Shown: positions 33,512-43,133, counted from the stretch's first letter. The stretch is DNA of 64,000 nt from CAVVAE01 sp963746185 (GCA_963746185.1 CAVVAE010000004.1:1798001-1862000), one strand, 5' to 3'. The notes: generated by a model not told the origin, from the letters alone. Translations and numbers: made by a program.

Positions 33512-34303
33512 TCATCCGCGGTGAAGCCTGCGGTCGGTGATGCGGAATCTGTCGGAAAGACTCCGGCCATCTCGACCACCGTGGACCCGCACTGTCCATC
33601 TGGTTGTCTCTTGAGCCAACCTGATGGTCGGGACGGAGTATCCATTGAACGCCGTGAGCACTTCCGCATCGAACCGATCCATCAGCAGGCGCCGGGTCGC
33701 GGTGCTTTCGGTTGCTCCGTGTTGGGTGAAGCCATGCTGCCAGACTCGTAGCTCTGCATCTGCGCCGAACACCAGACGGAGTGGGAAGAGGCCGTTCTCC
33801 CACTCCGCCTCCACCGTGGTGAGGTCGATCGCGACCTCACGCCGGGTTCGTAGTTGCCGAGTCTCAGGCACAGAAACAATCGCCTCATCGCGGTCCACAT
33901 CAACATCGAGGGCAGCGTCGATGTCGATGTAATACCACCGGTGAACCGCCTCATCGTGATCGGTCTGCACCGTTTCCGCGGCCTGACCGGCTGCCAGCAC
34001 CTGGTACAGCGCCGTCAATCGCCGCTGCCCGTCCACCACGAGCCATTCGGGTGTAGTCGACGACGGAGGTACGCCGGGCAGGAGACTCGCCTCGAACTGC
34101 ACGTCAGGGCTTCCCGCCTGGAGCAGCATCACGGCGCCCATCGGATATCCCAGCGAGACACTGGCGAGCAGACTCTTGATCCACTCGTCCTCCAAGATCA
34201 AGTCGCGCTGAAACTCGGGAACCTGGATTCGGCCGTCGTCCGCCTCGTCAAGGAGTGCCTTGAGGTCTTCCCTCGTATTGTCCAGGGAAGTTGTCGCTGC
34301 CAT
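33512..34303 (-). CDS. DUF262 (GmrSD N-terminal-like) protein, short
   Basis: A 263-residue protein with the DUF262 ParB-like fold: IQVPEFQRDLILEDEWIKSLL and SLGYPMGAVMLLQ, then the diagnostic WLVVDGQRRLTALYQVL. Type IV restriction proteins of the GmrSD class pair this with a DUF1524 HNH nuclease, absent here, and most DUF262 proteins are more than twice as long, so this may be a truncated or minimal form. The ATG at 34303 fits the family start. It follows the DUF2235 gene by 33 bases. Confidence 0.8.
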   Translation of the reverse strand: MAATTSLDNTREDLKALLDEADDGRIQVPEFQRDLILEDEWIKSLLASVSLGYPMGAVMLLQAGSPDVQFEASLLPGVPPSSTTPEWLVVDGQRRLTALYQVLAAGQAAETVQTDHDEAVHRWYYIDIDAALDVDVDRDEAIVSVPETRQLRTRREVAIDLTTVEAEWENGLFPLRLVFGADAELRVWQHGFTQHGATESTATRRLLMDRFDAEVLTAFNGYSVPTIRLAQETTRWTVRVHGGRDGRSLSDRFRITDRRLHRG

Positions 34304-34336
34304 GGCCAGCAGTTTGCCAGGCCGCAAGCCTCGCCC

Positions 34337-35551
34337 TCAGTCTGCTCGTGCTGTAGCCGGCTGTCCCACCGGTGGCAGCCGGGTGACCGGTTCGGTGACG
34401 TACGGCGCCTGTGGTGGTTCATGGGCAGACACGAACGTCGAGAGGTTTTCCGGCCGGTAGCTACCGTCCTGGTGCTTGAAGTCCTCCACGGCGGTCGACG
34501 ACAGCGCCAAGGGCAGGACGAGTGGCGTCTCTCGTTCGAGATCCTCCGTCAAGAGAGGTGGCTCGAGGTTGCGCAGTCCGTGACTGAAGAGGCCCTTCTC
34601 CTCCTTGCGCTTGGGTCGAATCTTCTCCCGGAAGTTGGCGATCCGATACATCACCTTGACTGAATCGCCGTGGCGCTTCGCGGCACTGCCGCTCTGGAGG
34701 TAGTAGTCGAGTCGAGACTGGTCGAACACCAGACCGGCAGCGCTGGCCTCGTTCGCCATCCACGAGAGCGTGGTGTCCGACAGGCCATGCTCGGGGTAGC
34801 CACCGCCGACATCGGAGTGAGCGCCCTGGAACCACACCTGCTTGACACGATCGTCCCCGACCTTGTCCGACGGGACTTTCCACAGGCAGGGGGCGAACGT
34901 CATCCGGCGCTCGTCAATCGCCAACGCTTGTCGGGCGCGCTTCACCCCGTCGCCGATGGTGATGTCGTGGAACTCGTGGTCCGAATGCCAGATGCCCGGG
35001 ACGCCGAGAGCTCCGACGGTGTCGAACACCCCGACAAACGTGACGTCAGTGCTGGGGTAGCAGCACTTCTCCTTGAACTCCTTCAAGGACTTGTAGGCCG
35101 CGTCCTTCGGCTGTTCTTCCCGAGTCTGGTATCTCAGGCCGGCTTCCTGGAGGTTGAGATCGCGGAGCAAGGCGTCCTCGGTCAGCAGACCGGAGTACCC
35201 GATCATGCCGGCCACGCTTCGGGCGGTGTAGGCACCACGGCTGAACCCGAACACGAAGATCTCGTCTCCAGGCTCGTAGTTGAGGGCGATGAAGCGGTAC
35301 GCCATCTTGACGTTGTTGAAGAGACCGAACCCAAACGCGCCGCCCAGGACCCGGTCGAGTCGATATCGGACCCCTACTCCGGAGATGTACTCGACGAGCT
35401 GCTGCACCCCACCAGAGGCGCTCGCGTCTGTCTCCACACACCTCGCCAGTTTTTCGATGTTGCTGATGTTGGCGCCTTCCGGGCTGTTCCAGGTGCCGTC
35501 GCAGCAGACCACCAGCCGCTTCTTGTCTGAACGTGTCGTGTCATCCGGCAT
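34337..35551 (-). CDS. DUF2235 alpha/beta hydrolase (Tle1-like)
   Basis: A 404-residue protein of DUF2235, the fold of the Tle1 phospholipase effectors. LVVCCDGTWNSPEG opens the core; VFGFSRGAYTARSVAGMI is the nucleophile elbow (GxSxG); FDTVGALGVP and QGAHSDVGGGYPEHGLSD supply the expected acid and His. No signal peptide or secretion system is seen, so it should act in the cytoplasm. It lies in a probable operon with DUF262. Lipase activity is inferred from the motifs. Confidence 0.87.
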   Translation of the reverse strand: MPDDTTRSDKKRLVVCCDGTWNSPEGANISNIEKLARCVETDASASGGVQQLVEYISGVGVRYRLDRVLGGAFGFGLFNNVKMAYRFIALNYEPGDEIFVFGFSRGAYTARSVAGMIGYSGLLTEDALLRDLNLQEAGLRYQTREEQPKDAAYKSLKEFKEKCCYPSTDVTFVGVFDTVGALGVPGIWHSDHEFHDITIGDGVKRARQALAIDERRMTFAPCLWKVPSDKVGDDRVKQVWFQGAHSDVGGGYPEHGLSDTTLSWMANEASAAGLVFDQSRLDYYLQSGSAAKRHGDSVKVMYRIANFREKIRPKRKEEKGLFSHGLRNLEPPLLTEDLERETPLVLPLALSSTAVEDFKHQDGSYRPENLSTFVSAHEPPQAPYVTEPVTRLPPVGQPATARAD

Positions 35552-35622
35552 GATCGACCCCTCTCTGGTGTGACCATGCTCCGAGGTTTCCGCCGTGTAA
35601 AGCAGCCTCGCCCAAGAGATCG

Positions 35623-36810
35623 TCAGGCGGACAGCTCGCGTTGCAGCGGCGTCGGGAAGCTGGGCATCACGCGTTCGCCTCCGAGCCAGGTGGTCAGTCG
35701 CTCGGCCTCACTGTCGATGCGAGCAACGACCTCAGCTCCGACGTCCTCGAGCACACCGACCACGACCTCGCCGTCGGGCCGCTGCCCCCAGCCGCCCACG
35801 ACGCGGCCGTCGCTCCATACGGTGGGACCCGCATTGCCGTTGGTGTCGAAGAGCAGGTCGCGGTGTGGGCCGAGATACCAGTCGCGCTGCTTCCACCCCA
35901 TCGTGGTCGGGTCGAGCGAGGGAAGCAGCGCCACCCAGGGATCGACGGGTGTGGCCAGCCCGAGGTCGTCGGGCAGGATCAGGCCGGTGGCGGTGGCGGT
36001 GGCGTCGAGGTCGACCTCGACCGCGTTGATGTCGCGGACGGCAGCCTTCGTCTGGGTGACGGTCCAGCCGGTCCACCACTTCAGATCGTCGTACGTCGCC
36101 GGACCGAACGCTCTGAGCCAATGGCGCGCCAGTTCGGCTCTCGCATGTGCAGCCGCCATCGGCGGGTCTGCGACCGCCTGCGGACACCAGTCGCGCATCA
36201 ACACCCAGCGGGGCTGCCGGTCTTTCCAGGTGCCACCAGGTTGCCCGCGCGTGACCTGACCTGACGCCGACAGGATCGTCATCACCCGGGTGACGACGCC
36301 GACCGTCTGCGCCTTGGGACTTGCGCCGTACGTGACCTTGGTCTGCAGGATCGGCAGGTGGTTCGACAGCTCCCGGCCAGCGGCAGGGCCGAGCGCGGCG
36401 AGAGCGGCCACGGTTGCCGCCTCGGCCTCGGCCACCCACCTTTCTCCGTCGTCACTCACCCCTGAACGGACGATGTCGCGGGCGACCGCGCGGCGTTGTG
36501 TCGCCGCGACATCGTCGCTCGCACCGACCTGGACCATCGGCAGCAGTTCGGTCGCCACCGCCCAGACCGTTCGGCGCATCGCCAGATGCTTGACCAACGT
36601 GCGGTCGTCATACAGCGCTCGATCGATGTCGGCGTGGGTGACGCCCGGGACGCGAGCCCAGGCCGAGAGGTAGACCGACGCCGGGTCGGTGGAGTGCAGG
36701 CCGATCAGGGAGTGCGCCGCGCCCCCCACGTCATCGGCCTGGGACTCGCTGGCGAGATGGTGCCGTCGGGCAAGTCGGGTCTGGCGTTCACGGGTGTCGA
36801 AGTGCGCCAT
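35623..36810 (-). CDS. AlkZ/YcaQ-like winged-helix DNA glycosylase family protein
   Basis: A 395-residue protein of the HTH_42 (AlkZ/YcaQ) family, which unhooks DNA crosslinks and alkylated bases. The N-terminus carries ARRHHLA and GLHSTDPASVYLSAWAR; a conserved block is RTVWAVATELLP; the C-terminal half has WLRAFGPATYDDLKWWTGWT. Family members in Streptomyces protect producers of DNA-damaging compounds. The ATG at 36810 matches the family start. First in the minus-strand run with DUF2235. Confidence 0.82.
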   Translation of the reverse strand: MAHFDTRERQTRLARRHHLASESQADDVGGAAHSLIGLHSTDPASVYLSAWARVPGVTHADIDRALYDDRTLVKHLAMRRTVWAVATELLPMVQVGASDDVAATQRRAVARDIVRSGVSDDGERWVAEAEAATVAALAALGPAAGRELSNHLPILQTKVTYGASPKAQTVGVVTRVMTILSASGQVTRGQPGGTWKDRQPRWVLMRDWCPQAVADPPMAAAHARAELARHWLRAFGPATYDDLKWWTGWTVTQTKAAVRDINAVEVDLDATATATGLILPDDLGLATPVDPWVALLPSLDPTTMGWKQRDWYLGPHRDLLFDTNGNAGPTVWSDGRVVGGWGQRPDGEVVVGVLEDVGAEVVARIDSEAERLTTWLGGERVMPSFPTPLQRELSA

Positions 36811-37174
36811 CAGGTGTCCCATCTGTCCCCTCGTGAGCGCGATCAACACCCCCGTCGCTTATCGCGGCAGGTTAACGGATAGCCCGGACAGGGCAGGCGG
36901 CTGACCCGATTGGGCCGAGTGAGGTGACCCAAACGGACGATTAGTAGTCGATCGCCTACACAGGGTCATGTAGTCGCCTACCGTCATGGGTGAACTCTTC
37001 TTCGCGCTTCGGATCGTGTCCGGCACGCCATCACAGCGGCTGGTCGACCACCGAGCTGAGGCCTTCCGCACGTCCGGCACACCAGAAACCGAAACCCAGC
37101 TGCGTTTGCCGGCGTCTGGCGCGTTCGTTGGCGTGCCTTAATCAGCCTTCTGCCCGTGAGTTTCAGTCGACGGC
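36811..37174. other. gap with palindromes and a possible 51-codon frame
   Basis: Two near-palindromes, GTAGTCGATCGCCTAC (36944-36959) and GTAGTCGCCTAC (36970-36981), share the same ends. Five bases on, an ATG at 36986 opens a 51-codon frame (MGELFFALRIVSG...) to 37141 with no clear ribosome site and no family resemblance. I do not call it as a gene. Confidence 0.4.
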
Positions 37175-38611
37175 TTACGTCGGTGGCGACGTTGGCTCTA
37201 CGGGCGCAGTGGGTGACGGGACCGACGGGGTCGGCGGAGTCTTTGGCGCCGGCGCCGGCGCCGAGCCTGTCGGAGGCGACGGGGACGGCGATCCGCAGGG
37301 GGCAGCGACAGCTGTTGCCGAGTACGGGAGCGAGTTGATCCGGTTCACCACGCCGTCTGTGCCGGACCGGACGGTGATCGGCTGGCCGACCAGCGAGTTC
37401 AACTCCACCCGGACCGTCTCGCAATCCACGCCGTTCCCGTTGTAGTCGGCTTGCACGGATGCCAGGACAGTGGTGGCGCCAAGGTTGAGCTTGATCGTTC
37501 CCAGGTAGAACGCCAAGTGGTGATACGTGAGCACTGGCGGCTCCGGCGGTGTCGGCGGCTTCGGCGGCTTCGGTGACTTCGGCGGTTGCGGGTGGTGCGG
37601 CTTGGGGTCGGCCGGGTCGTCGTGGTGCGGCTTCGACGGCGGCTTGGAGTCCGGCCCTTGGCCACCGGGGCGGTGCTGACGCGGGTTGTCGGGGTGGCGG
37701 TTGCCGTCGTCATGCTTCGGCTTGTGGTGTGGCCGGTGCCGCTTGGGCTGTGCCGGTGGAGCCGTGTCGTTGGGCACGATGTCGACCACACCGCTGTCGT
37801 AGACGTTGGCGATGGACAGGACCAGATCGACGTACTCGTCGGAGTGGTTGTAGCGGAGGACGGCGCTTCGTGCCTGGGCGAGCACGGTCATGTCAGCGCC
37901 TCCGGAGCATAGGTAGTGGGCCGTACTCAGCGCCGCGTCGTCGAAGTCACTGGGGTTGCGTTGCCCGTCGCCGTCGCCGTCAAGTCCCAAACCCACCCAG
38001 GTGGAGGGGATGAACTGCATCGGGCCGACGGCACGGTCCCACACCTTGTCGCCGTCGAATCGCCCGTTGTCGGTGTCGGGGATGCTCGCGACGCCGTCAC
38101 CGTTGAGCGGCAGGCCGACAATGCGAGGTGATGTGACGCCGTTGGAGAGGACAGCAGCTCCACCGAACCGGCCGTGGTTGGACTCGACCTGTCCGATCGC
38201 AGCGATCACACCCCAGCTGAGTCGGCAGCCCGGGTCCGATGCGTCGGTCGACGCCGCGGCCTCTCGGTAGGCCTGCAATGCCGCGAGCGGTACGTCGTAG
38301 CTGGTGTTGTCGCTGATCTCGAGAACTCGCTCATGGCGAGTCTTGGAGATGACAGCCTGCTTCTTGTGCGTCAGTTGGCGGCGCTCGGACTGGTCAAGAA
38401 CAAGGCCGTCGGAAGTGGAGACGGTGGGTGACAGCTCGGGAGCCACGTCGACGACGGGGGGATTGTCAGCGGACGCGACCGCCCAGTTGGACACCGACTG
38501 GGCGTCAGACTGGGCGTCGGATCCAGACATTGCCGCAGGGAAGGGCAGGAGTGCAGCCACAGCCACGCAAAGCCCGGTGTGGTGCACATTGAAACCTCTG
38601 GTGCGCCCCAT
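37175..38611 (-). CDS. secreted lytic transglycosylase
   Basis: A 478-residue secreted murein transglycosylase. After a signal sequence and an unstructured part, the catalytic domain has Glu in IGQVESNHGRFGG and the substrate motif RAVGPMQFIPSTWVGLG; an EF-hand-like GLDGDGDGQRNPSDFDDA follows. A long Pro/His/Lys-rich linker (about 290-370) and a Pro-rich tail fit wall association. The C-terminal region has a Ca/EF-like DYNGNGVDCE. ATG at 38611. A palindrome lies in its promoter spacer. Confidence 0.87.
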   Translation of the reverse strand: MGRTRGFNVHHTGLCVAVAALLPFPAAMSGSDAQSDAQSVSNWAVASADNPPVVDVAPELSPTVSTSDGLVLDQSERRQLTHKKQAVISKTRHERVLEISDNTSYDVPLAALQAYREAAASTDASDPGCRLSWGVIAAIGQVESNHGRFGGAAVLSNGVTSPRIVGLPLNGDGVASIPDTDNGRFDGDKVWDRAVGPMQFIPSTWVGLGLDGDGDGQRNPSDFDDAALSTAHYLCSGGADMTVLAQARSAVLRYNHSDEYVDLVLSIANVYDSGVVDIVPNDTAPPAQPKRHRPHHKPKHDDGNRHPDNPRQHRPGGQGPDSKPPSKPHHDDPADPKPHHPQPPKSPKPPKPPTPPEPPVLTYHHLAFYLGTIKLNLGATTVLASVQADYNGNGVDCETVRVELNSLVGQPITVRSGTDGVVNRINSLPYSATAVAAPCGSPSPSPPTGSAPAPAPKTPPTPSVPSPTAPVEPTSPPT

Positions 38612-38647
38612 ACAGCCACGGTAATAGGGGACCACAAGGCCTGTAGC

Positions 38648-38663
38648 CCGTTTGTACGAACGG
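38648..38663. promoter_or_regulatory. palindrome in transglycosylase promoter
   Basis: CCGTTTGTACGAACGG is symmetric at 14 of 16 positions. On the minus strand it fills the 17-base spacer between TTGTCA and GCTACA, so a bound regulator would block that promoter. It also lies 75 bases from the divergent M16 peptidase start. Confidence 0.45.
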
Positions 38664-38737
38664 ATGACAACCCCTGGATAAACGGTGACGCGGCATAGCC
38701 CACCAGGGTGGTGTGGGAGCCGGGTACATTCGACCGA

Positions 38738-40042
38738 GTGAGTGCCGATGTGAGCTACCCGATGGTCAACCGGACCCTTGACAACGGGCTCCGGGTGGTG
38801 GTGAGTCCGACCCCGGGGCTAGGAGTCGTGGCCGTCAACCTTTGGTACGACGTCGGGTCCCGCCACGAAGAGCCTCACCGCCAAGGCTTTGCCCACCTTT
38901 TCGAGCACTTGATGTTCCAGGGTTCACGCCACGTGAAGTCGGGCGACCACTTCGCCTTGCTGCAAGGCCACGGCGCGTCGCTCAATGCCACGACGTCGTT
39001 CGACCGCACCAACTACTTCGAGTCGATGCCGAGCGGCGTACTCGACCTGGCGTTGTGGCTCGAGGCCGACCGGATGGCGTTCCTCGATGACGTGCTGACC
39101 CAGGAGAACTTCGCCAACCAGGTCGACGTCGTCGCGCAGGAGCGAAGCCAGCGGATGGACAACGTCCCCTATGGCACCGTCTTTGAGAAGGCGCTGCCGC
39201 TGATCTTCGACGCCGAGCATCCCTACGGTCACCTGCCCATCGGCAACATGAAGCACCTCGCCGAAGCCACCCTCGAGGAGGTCAGCGCGTTCCACGCCAC
39301 CTACTACATGCCCAACAACGCCGTCCTCTCGATCGTCGGAGATGTCGAGACCGACGAAGCGTTCGCAAAGGCTGACACCTACTTCGCCCACATCGAGCCA
39401 GGCGACGCGCCCAAACGTGAGCTGCCGCCAGCACTGCCACCGATCACCGAGCCGCAGCGAGCCGACTACACCGAGGACGTGCCCTCACCTGCCGTCTGGT
39501 TCGCGAGCCGGCTGCCTGTCGATGCCCCCGACTCCCGTGAACTGGCAGCGACGACTCTCGCGAGCAGCATCCTGGGTGACGGCGAGACGAGTCGGCTGCA
39601 CCGAAGGCTGGTGCGCCAGGACCAGACGGCGTTGTCGGCGGGCCTGGGTATCAACGACCTGATCGCCGGCAACTCGCTCGGACTCGGCTCCGTACGAGCC
39701 GTGCCGGGTCAGGATCTCGACGAGGTGGTGGCGGCGGTCGAGGATGTCGTGCAGCGATTCGCCGTCGACGGGCCGACCGAGCAAGAGCTGGCGGTAGTGC
39801 GGGCTCAGGCCGAACGGGACTGGCTCGACGAGATGGGTACGGCGTCCGGACGAGCCGATGCCATCTCCGGCTGCTTGATGCTGTTCGACGATCCCGAGGC
39901 GTTGAACGCCCGATTGCCCCTGCTTCGCTCGATCACCCACGCGGAGGTCCAGGAGGCCGCGCAGACCTGGCTGGTGCCGACGTTGAAGGCCCAAGTGCGG
40001 ATTCTTCCCGATCCGGCTGGCGAAGAGGGGGAGTCGGCATGA
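38738..40042 (+). CDS. M16-family zinc peptidase, active subunit
   Basis: A 434-residue pitrilysin-type peptidase. The inverted zinc motif HLFEH (within GFAHLFEHLMFQGSRH) is intact, with the third ligand expected in the ...FEKALPLIFDAEHPYG region. It pairs with the next gene, which lacks the motif, as bacterial M16B enzymes often do. GTG at 38738 is chosen as it begins at VSADVSYPMVNRTLDNGL; an upstream GTG at 38708 is also open. Cytoplasmic; probable role in clearing peptides. Confidence 0.88.
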   Translation: MSADVSYPMVNRTLDNGLRVVVSPTPGLGVVAVNLWYDVGSRHEEPHRQGFAHLFEHLMFQGSRHVKSGDHFALLQGHGASLNATTSFDRTNYFESMPSGVLDLALWLEADRMAFLDDVLTQENFANQVDVVAQERSQRMDNVPYGTVFEKALPLIFDAEHPYGHLPIGNMKHLAEATLEEVSAFHATYYMPNNAVLSIVGDVETDEAFAKADTYFAHIEPGDAPKRELPPALPPITEPQRADYTEDVPSPAVWFASRLPVDAPDSRELAATTLASSILGDGETSRLHRRLVRQDQTALSAGLGINDLIAGNSLGLGSVRAVPGQDLDEVVAAVEDVVQRFAVDGPTEQELAVVRAQAERDWLDEMGTASGRADAISGCLMLFDDPEALNARLPLLRSITHAEVQEAAQTWLVPTLKAQVRILPDPAGEEGESA

Positions 40043-41394
40043 CGATGATCGAGTCACCACCGCCAGTAGCACCTGCGCTGGATTGGACCTTCCCGTCGTA
40101 CGACGAGCACCGTCTCGACAATGGCCTCCGCGTCCTCGTCTATGACTGCCCTGGGCAGTTCGTCATTGCCGCCACCTTGCTGATGGACGTGCCGCTGTCG
40201 GCTGAGCCGCGCGACATCGAGGGTGTAGCGGGCCTGGTGGGGCGGTGTCTGTCCCGGGGTGCGGCGGGTCGGTCAGCCGAGGAGTTTGCTGATGCGCTCG
40301 CGCTGTGCGGCGCGGACCTTGAAGCTTCCGCGATGACTGACGGGTTCGCCGTTCGCCTCGCAGTTCCCACCGTGCACCTGGCCGACGGTTTGCGGCTGAT
40401 GGCCGACGCGGTGACTGCGCCGGAGTTCTCTGAGACGGAGTTCGACCAGGAGAAGCGCCTTCGCCTGCAGGAGATCGAGCAGGCGGCGGCCTACCCGCAG
40501 CACGTCGCCGTGGAAGAGCTCAACGCCGCCTTGTTCGGTGATGCTCGTGCGGCCCGTCCCGTTGGTGGAAGCCCCGAGTCGGTCGAGGCTGTCAGTCGAG
40601 ACGACCTCCCTGCATACGTCGACGCGCACTTCCAACCCAGCAACGCCACCTTGATCGTGGCCGGCGACTTCGGCGGTGAAGACCCGGCAACGACTGTGAC
40701 GGACACCTTCGGCTCTTGGACACATCAGGGCGTCGACGTGGTCGCGCATCAGTCTGCTGCACCCGTCGAACGAGCCCAGCTGATCCTCGTCGACTGGCCC
40801 GATGCGCCGCAGTCAACACTGAGGCTGGCAGGTCCGGGGATCATCCGCGCCGACGACCGTTGGCCCGCCATGTTCGTCGCCAACTTCGCCGTCGGCGGTA
40901 ACTTCTCGTCCCGCATCAACACCGTGCTGCGTGAGGAGAAGGGGTTCACGTATGGCGCCAGCTCCGGACTCGACACCAACCGCACGACCGGGCTGGTGAC
41001 GGTCTCAACCGCCGTGCGCGCCGACTCCACGGCCGAGGCGTTGACTGACATCGTCGCTATCCTGCGTGAGGCGACCGGAACGATCACAGCTGATGAGGTG
41101 ACGACCGCTGTCCGCGCAGCGACTGACTCGGCGCCGCTGGGTTTCGAGCGCGCCGATGCTGTCGCCGGTCGAGTAGAGATGCTGCTGACACAGGGACTGC
41201 CGCTCGACCACGTTGACCTCAACCTGGCGCGCATTAGAGCCGTCACGCCTGACGCGAGCAACTCCACCTACGCCTCGGTGGTGCGTCCCAGTGACTTCAC
41301 GATCGTCGTCGTCGGCGATGCCGCAGCACTGCGCGGCCCGCTCGCCGAGTGGGGTTACGCCGACGTCGACGAGATCACGCCAGCGCGGCGTTGA
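40039..41394 (+). CDS. M16-family peptidase, inactive partner
   Basis: A 451-residue M16 fold protein overlapping the active subunit by 4 bases. Where HxxEH should be it has GVAGLVGRCLSRGAAGRSAEE, so zinc binding is lost; the C-terminal GFTYGASSGLDTN block keeps the Arg/Tyr-type substrate site region. It should form a clam-shell dimer with the preceding protein. Its 3' end overlaps the end of pgm on the other strand by 20 bases. Confidence 0.87.
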   Translation: MTMIESPPPVAPALDWTFPSYDEHRLDNGLRVLVYDCPGQFVIAATLLMDVPLSAEPRDIEGVAGLVGRCLSRGAAGRSAEEFADALALCGADLEASAMTDGFAVRLAVPTVHLADGLRLMADAVTAPEFSETEFDQEKRLRLQEIEQAAAYPQHVAVEELNAALFGDARAARPVGGSPESVEAVSRDDLPAYVDAHFQPSNATLIVAGDFGGEDPATTVTDTFGSWTHQGVDVVAHQSAAPVERAQLILVDWPDAPQSTLRLAGPGIIRADDRWPAMFVANFAVGGNFSSRINTVLREEKGFTYGASSGLDTNRTTGLVTVSTAVRADSTAEALTDIVAILREATGTITADEVTTAVRAATDSAPLGFERADAVAGRVEMLLTQGLPLDHVDLNLARIRAVTPDASNSTYASVVRPSDFTIVVVGDAAALRGPLAEWGYADVDEITPARR

Positions 41395-43006
41395 CCACGT
41401 CGCGGGCCTCGGCCTGCACGAGGGCGAGGTGCTCGGCACCCTGGAACGACTCGGCGTAGATCTTGTAGACGTCTTCCGTGCCTGACGGCCTGGCCGCGAA
41501 CCAGGCCGACTCGGTGCAGACTTTGAGCCCTCCGATCGGAGCTCCGTTGCCCGGTGCCTCGGTGAGCTTGGCCGTGATCGGTTCGCCGGCGACCGCATCA
41601 GCCGAGACGTCGGCGGCCGTCAGTTTGGCGAGCCGGGCCTTCTGATCTCTGGTCGCGGGTTCGTCCACTCGTGCGTAGGCAGGGTCACCGTGCCGCCCGA
41701 CCAGCTCGGCATAGTGCTGACTCGGGGTCTTGCCGGTGACAGCGAGAATCTCGCTCGCGAGCAGGGCGAGCAGGATGCCGTCCTTGTCGGTCGTCCACGT
41801 CGTACCGTCGTTGCGAAGGAACGACGCCCCCGCAGACTCCTCGCCGCCGAAGCCGACGCTTCCGTCGAGCAGTCCGGGTACGAACCACTTGAAGCCGACC
41901 GGCACCTCAAGCAGGTCGCGCCCGACCTCGGCCGCCACCTTGTCGATCATCGATGAGCTGACCAACGTCTTGCCGATCGCGGCTTGTGCACTCCAACCCT
42001 CTCGGTGTCCGAACAGGTGACCGATCGCGACCGCGAGGAAGTGGTTGGGGTTCATCAGCCCGGCGTCGGGGGTGACGATCCCATGCCGATCGGCGTCGGC
42101 GTCATTGCCGGTGGCGATGTCGTACTTCTCGCGTTGCGCGATCAACGACGCCATCGCGTTGGGCGACGAGCAGTCCATCCGGATCTTGCCGTCCGTGTCG
42201 AGAGTCATGAACCGCCACGTCGGGTCGACCTGGGGGTTGACGACGGTGAGGTCGAGACCGTGTTGTTCAGCAATCTCGCCCCAGTAGTCGACGCTCGCGC
42301 CACCCATCGGGTCGGCGCCGATGCGCACACCCGCCTGCTTGATCGCATCGAGGTCGAGTACGGCGGTGAGATCTTTGACGTACTCCGCCAAGAAGTCGTA
42401 GCCCACGCTGGCCGCGCGTGCTTGATCGGTCGAGACTCTCGGGATCGCGTCGACACCGGTTCGGAGCAGTTCGTTGGCGCGATCCTGGATCCAGCCGGTG
42501 GCATCGGAGTCGGCTGGTCCGCCGTGTGGCGGGTTGTACTTGAAGCCGCCGTCGCGAGGGGGGTTGTGCGACGGTGTCACGACGATGCCGTCGACCGGTC
42601 CGTGCCGTCCACGGTGGTTGAGCCGCAAGATGGCGTGGGACACCGCCGGCGTCGGAGTGAAGCCGTCGCGCTCGTCGACCAGCACGGTAAGTCCCGCGCC
42701 GACGAGCACCTCGAGAGCACTGCTCCAGGCTGGCAGCGAGAGGGCATGCGGGTCGCGACCGATCAGGATCGGACCCGTGAAACCTTGCGCAGCCCGGTAC
42801 TCGACGATCGCCGCGGTGGTAGCCCAGATGTGCTGTTCGTTGAACGCACCGTCGAGGCTCGAGCCGCGATGGCCCGACGTGCCGAAGGCCACCCGTTGGT
42901 CGGGGTTCTCGGGGTCTGGCAGAAGGTCGTAGTACGCACTGATCACGGCGTCGACGTCGATCAGATCGGACGGTTGGGCGGGCTGTGCTGCACGCTCATG
43001 GGCCAT
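41375..43006 (-). CDS. pgm: phosphoglucomutase
   Basis: A 543-residue alpha-D-glucose phosphomutase, interconverting glucose-1-P and glucose-6-P. The length and course closely follow E. coli Pgm: the start AHERAAQPAQPSDLID, FGTSGHRG, the phosphoserine loop VTPSHNPPRDGG, metal loop NDADADRHG, sugar loop GGEESAGASF and phosphate loop RPSGTEDVYKIYAESF. The ATG at 43006 matches that N-terminus. Its product feeds UDP-glucose synthesis by the enzyme at 52297. Confidence 0.95.
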   Translation of the reverse strand: MAHERAAQPAQPSDLIDVDAVISAYYDLLPDPENPDQRVAFGTSGHRGSSLDGAFNEQHIWATTAAIVEYRAAQGFTGPILIGRDPHALSLPAWSSALEVLVGAGLTVLVDERDGFTPTPAVSHAILRLNHRGRHGPVDGIVVTPSHNPPRDGGFKYNPPHGGPADSDATGWIQDRANELLRTGVDAIPRVSTDQARAASVGYDFLAEYVKDLTAVLDLDAIKQAGVRIGADPMGGASVDYWGEIAEQHGLDLTVVNPQVDPTWRFMTLDTDGKIRMDCSSPNAMASLIAQREKYDIATGNDADADRHGIVTPDAGLMNPNHFLAVAIGHLFGHREGWSAQAAIGKTLVSSSMIDKVAAEVGRDLLEVPVGFKWFVPGLLDGSVGFGGEESAGASFLRNDGTTWTTDKDGILLALLASEILAVTGKTPSQHYAELVGRHGDPAYARVDEPATRDQKARLAKLTAADVSADAVAGEPITAKLTEAPGNGAPIGGLKVCTESAWFAARPSGTEDVYKIYAESFQGAEHLALVQAEARDVVNAALA

Positions 43007-43133
43007 GCCCGCATCCTTGTGCATCGCCACGCGAGGTGTCGAACCCTTGCTTCCAAGCGCAGATTAGTGAATCGTCTCACCTGTTGAAACGGGTCTGTTA
43101 TCGTCTCGTTATCAAACACGCAAGGGGCAGCAG

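Noticed and set aside
33436..33669. A 77-codon frame overlapping the end of DUF262
   Set aside because: Possible continuation of DUF262 by frameshift was considered, but no DUF1524 or other known motif appears in it.
41984..43087. A 367-codon frame opposite pgm
   Set aside because: pgm matches known phosphoglucomutases from end to end; this is its shadow.
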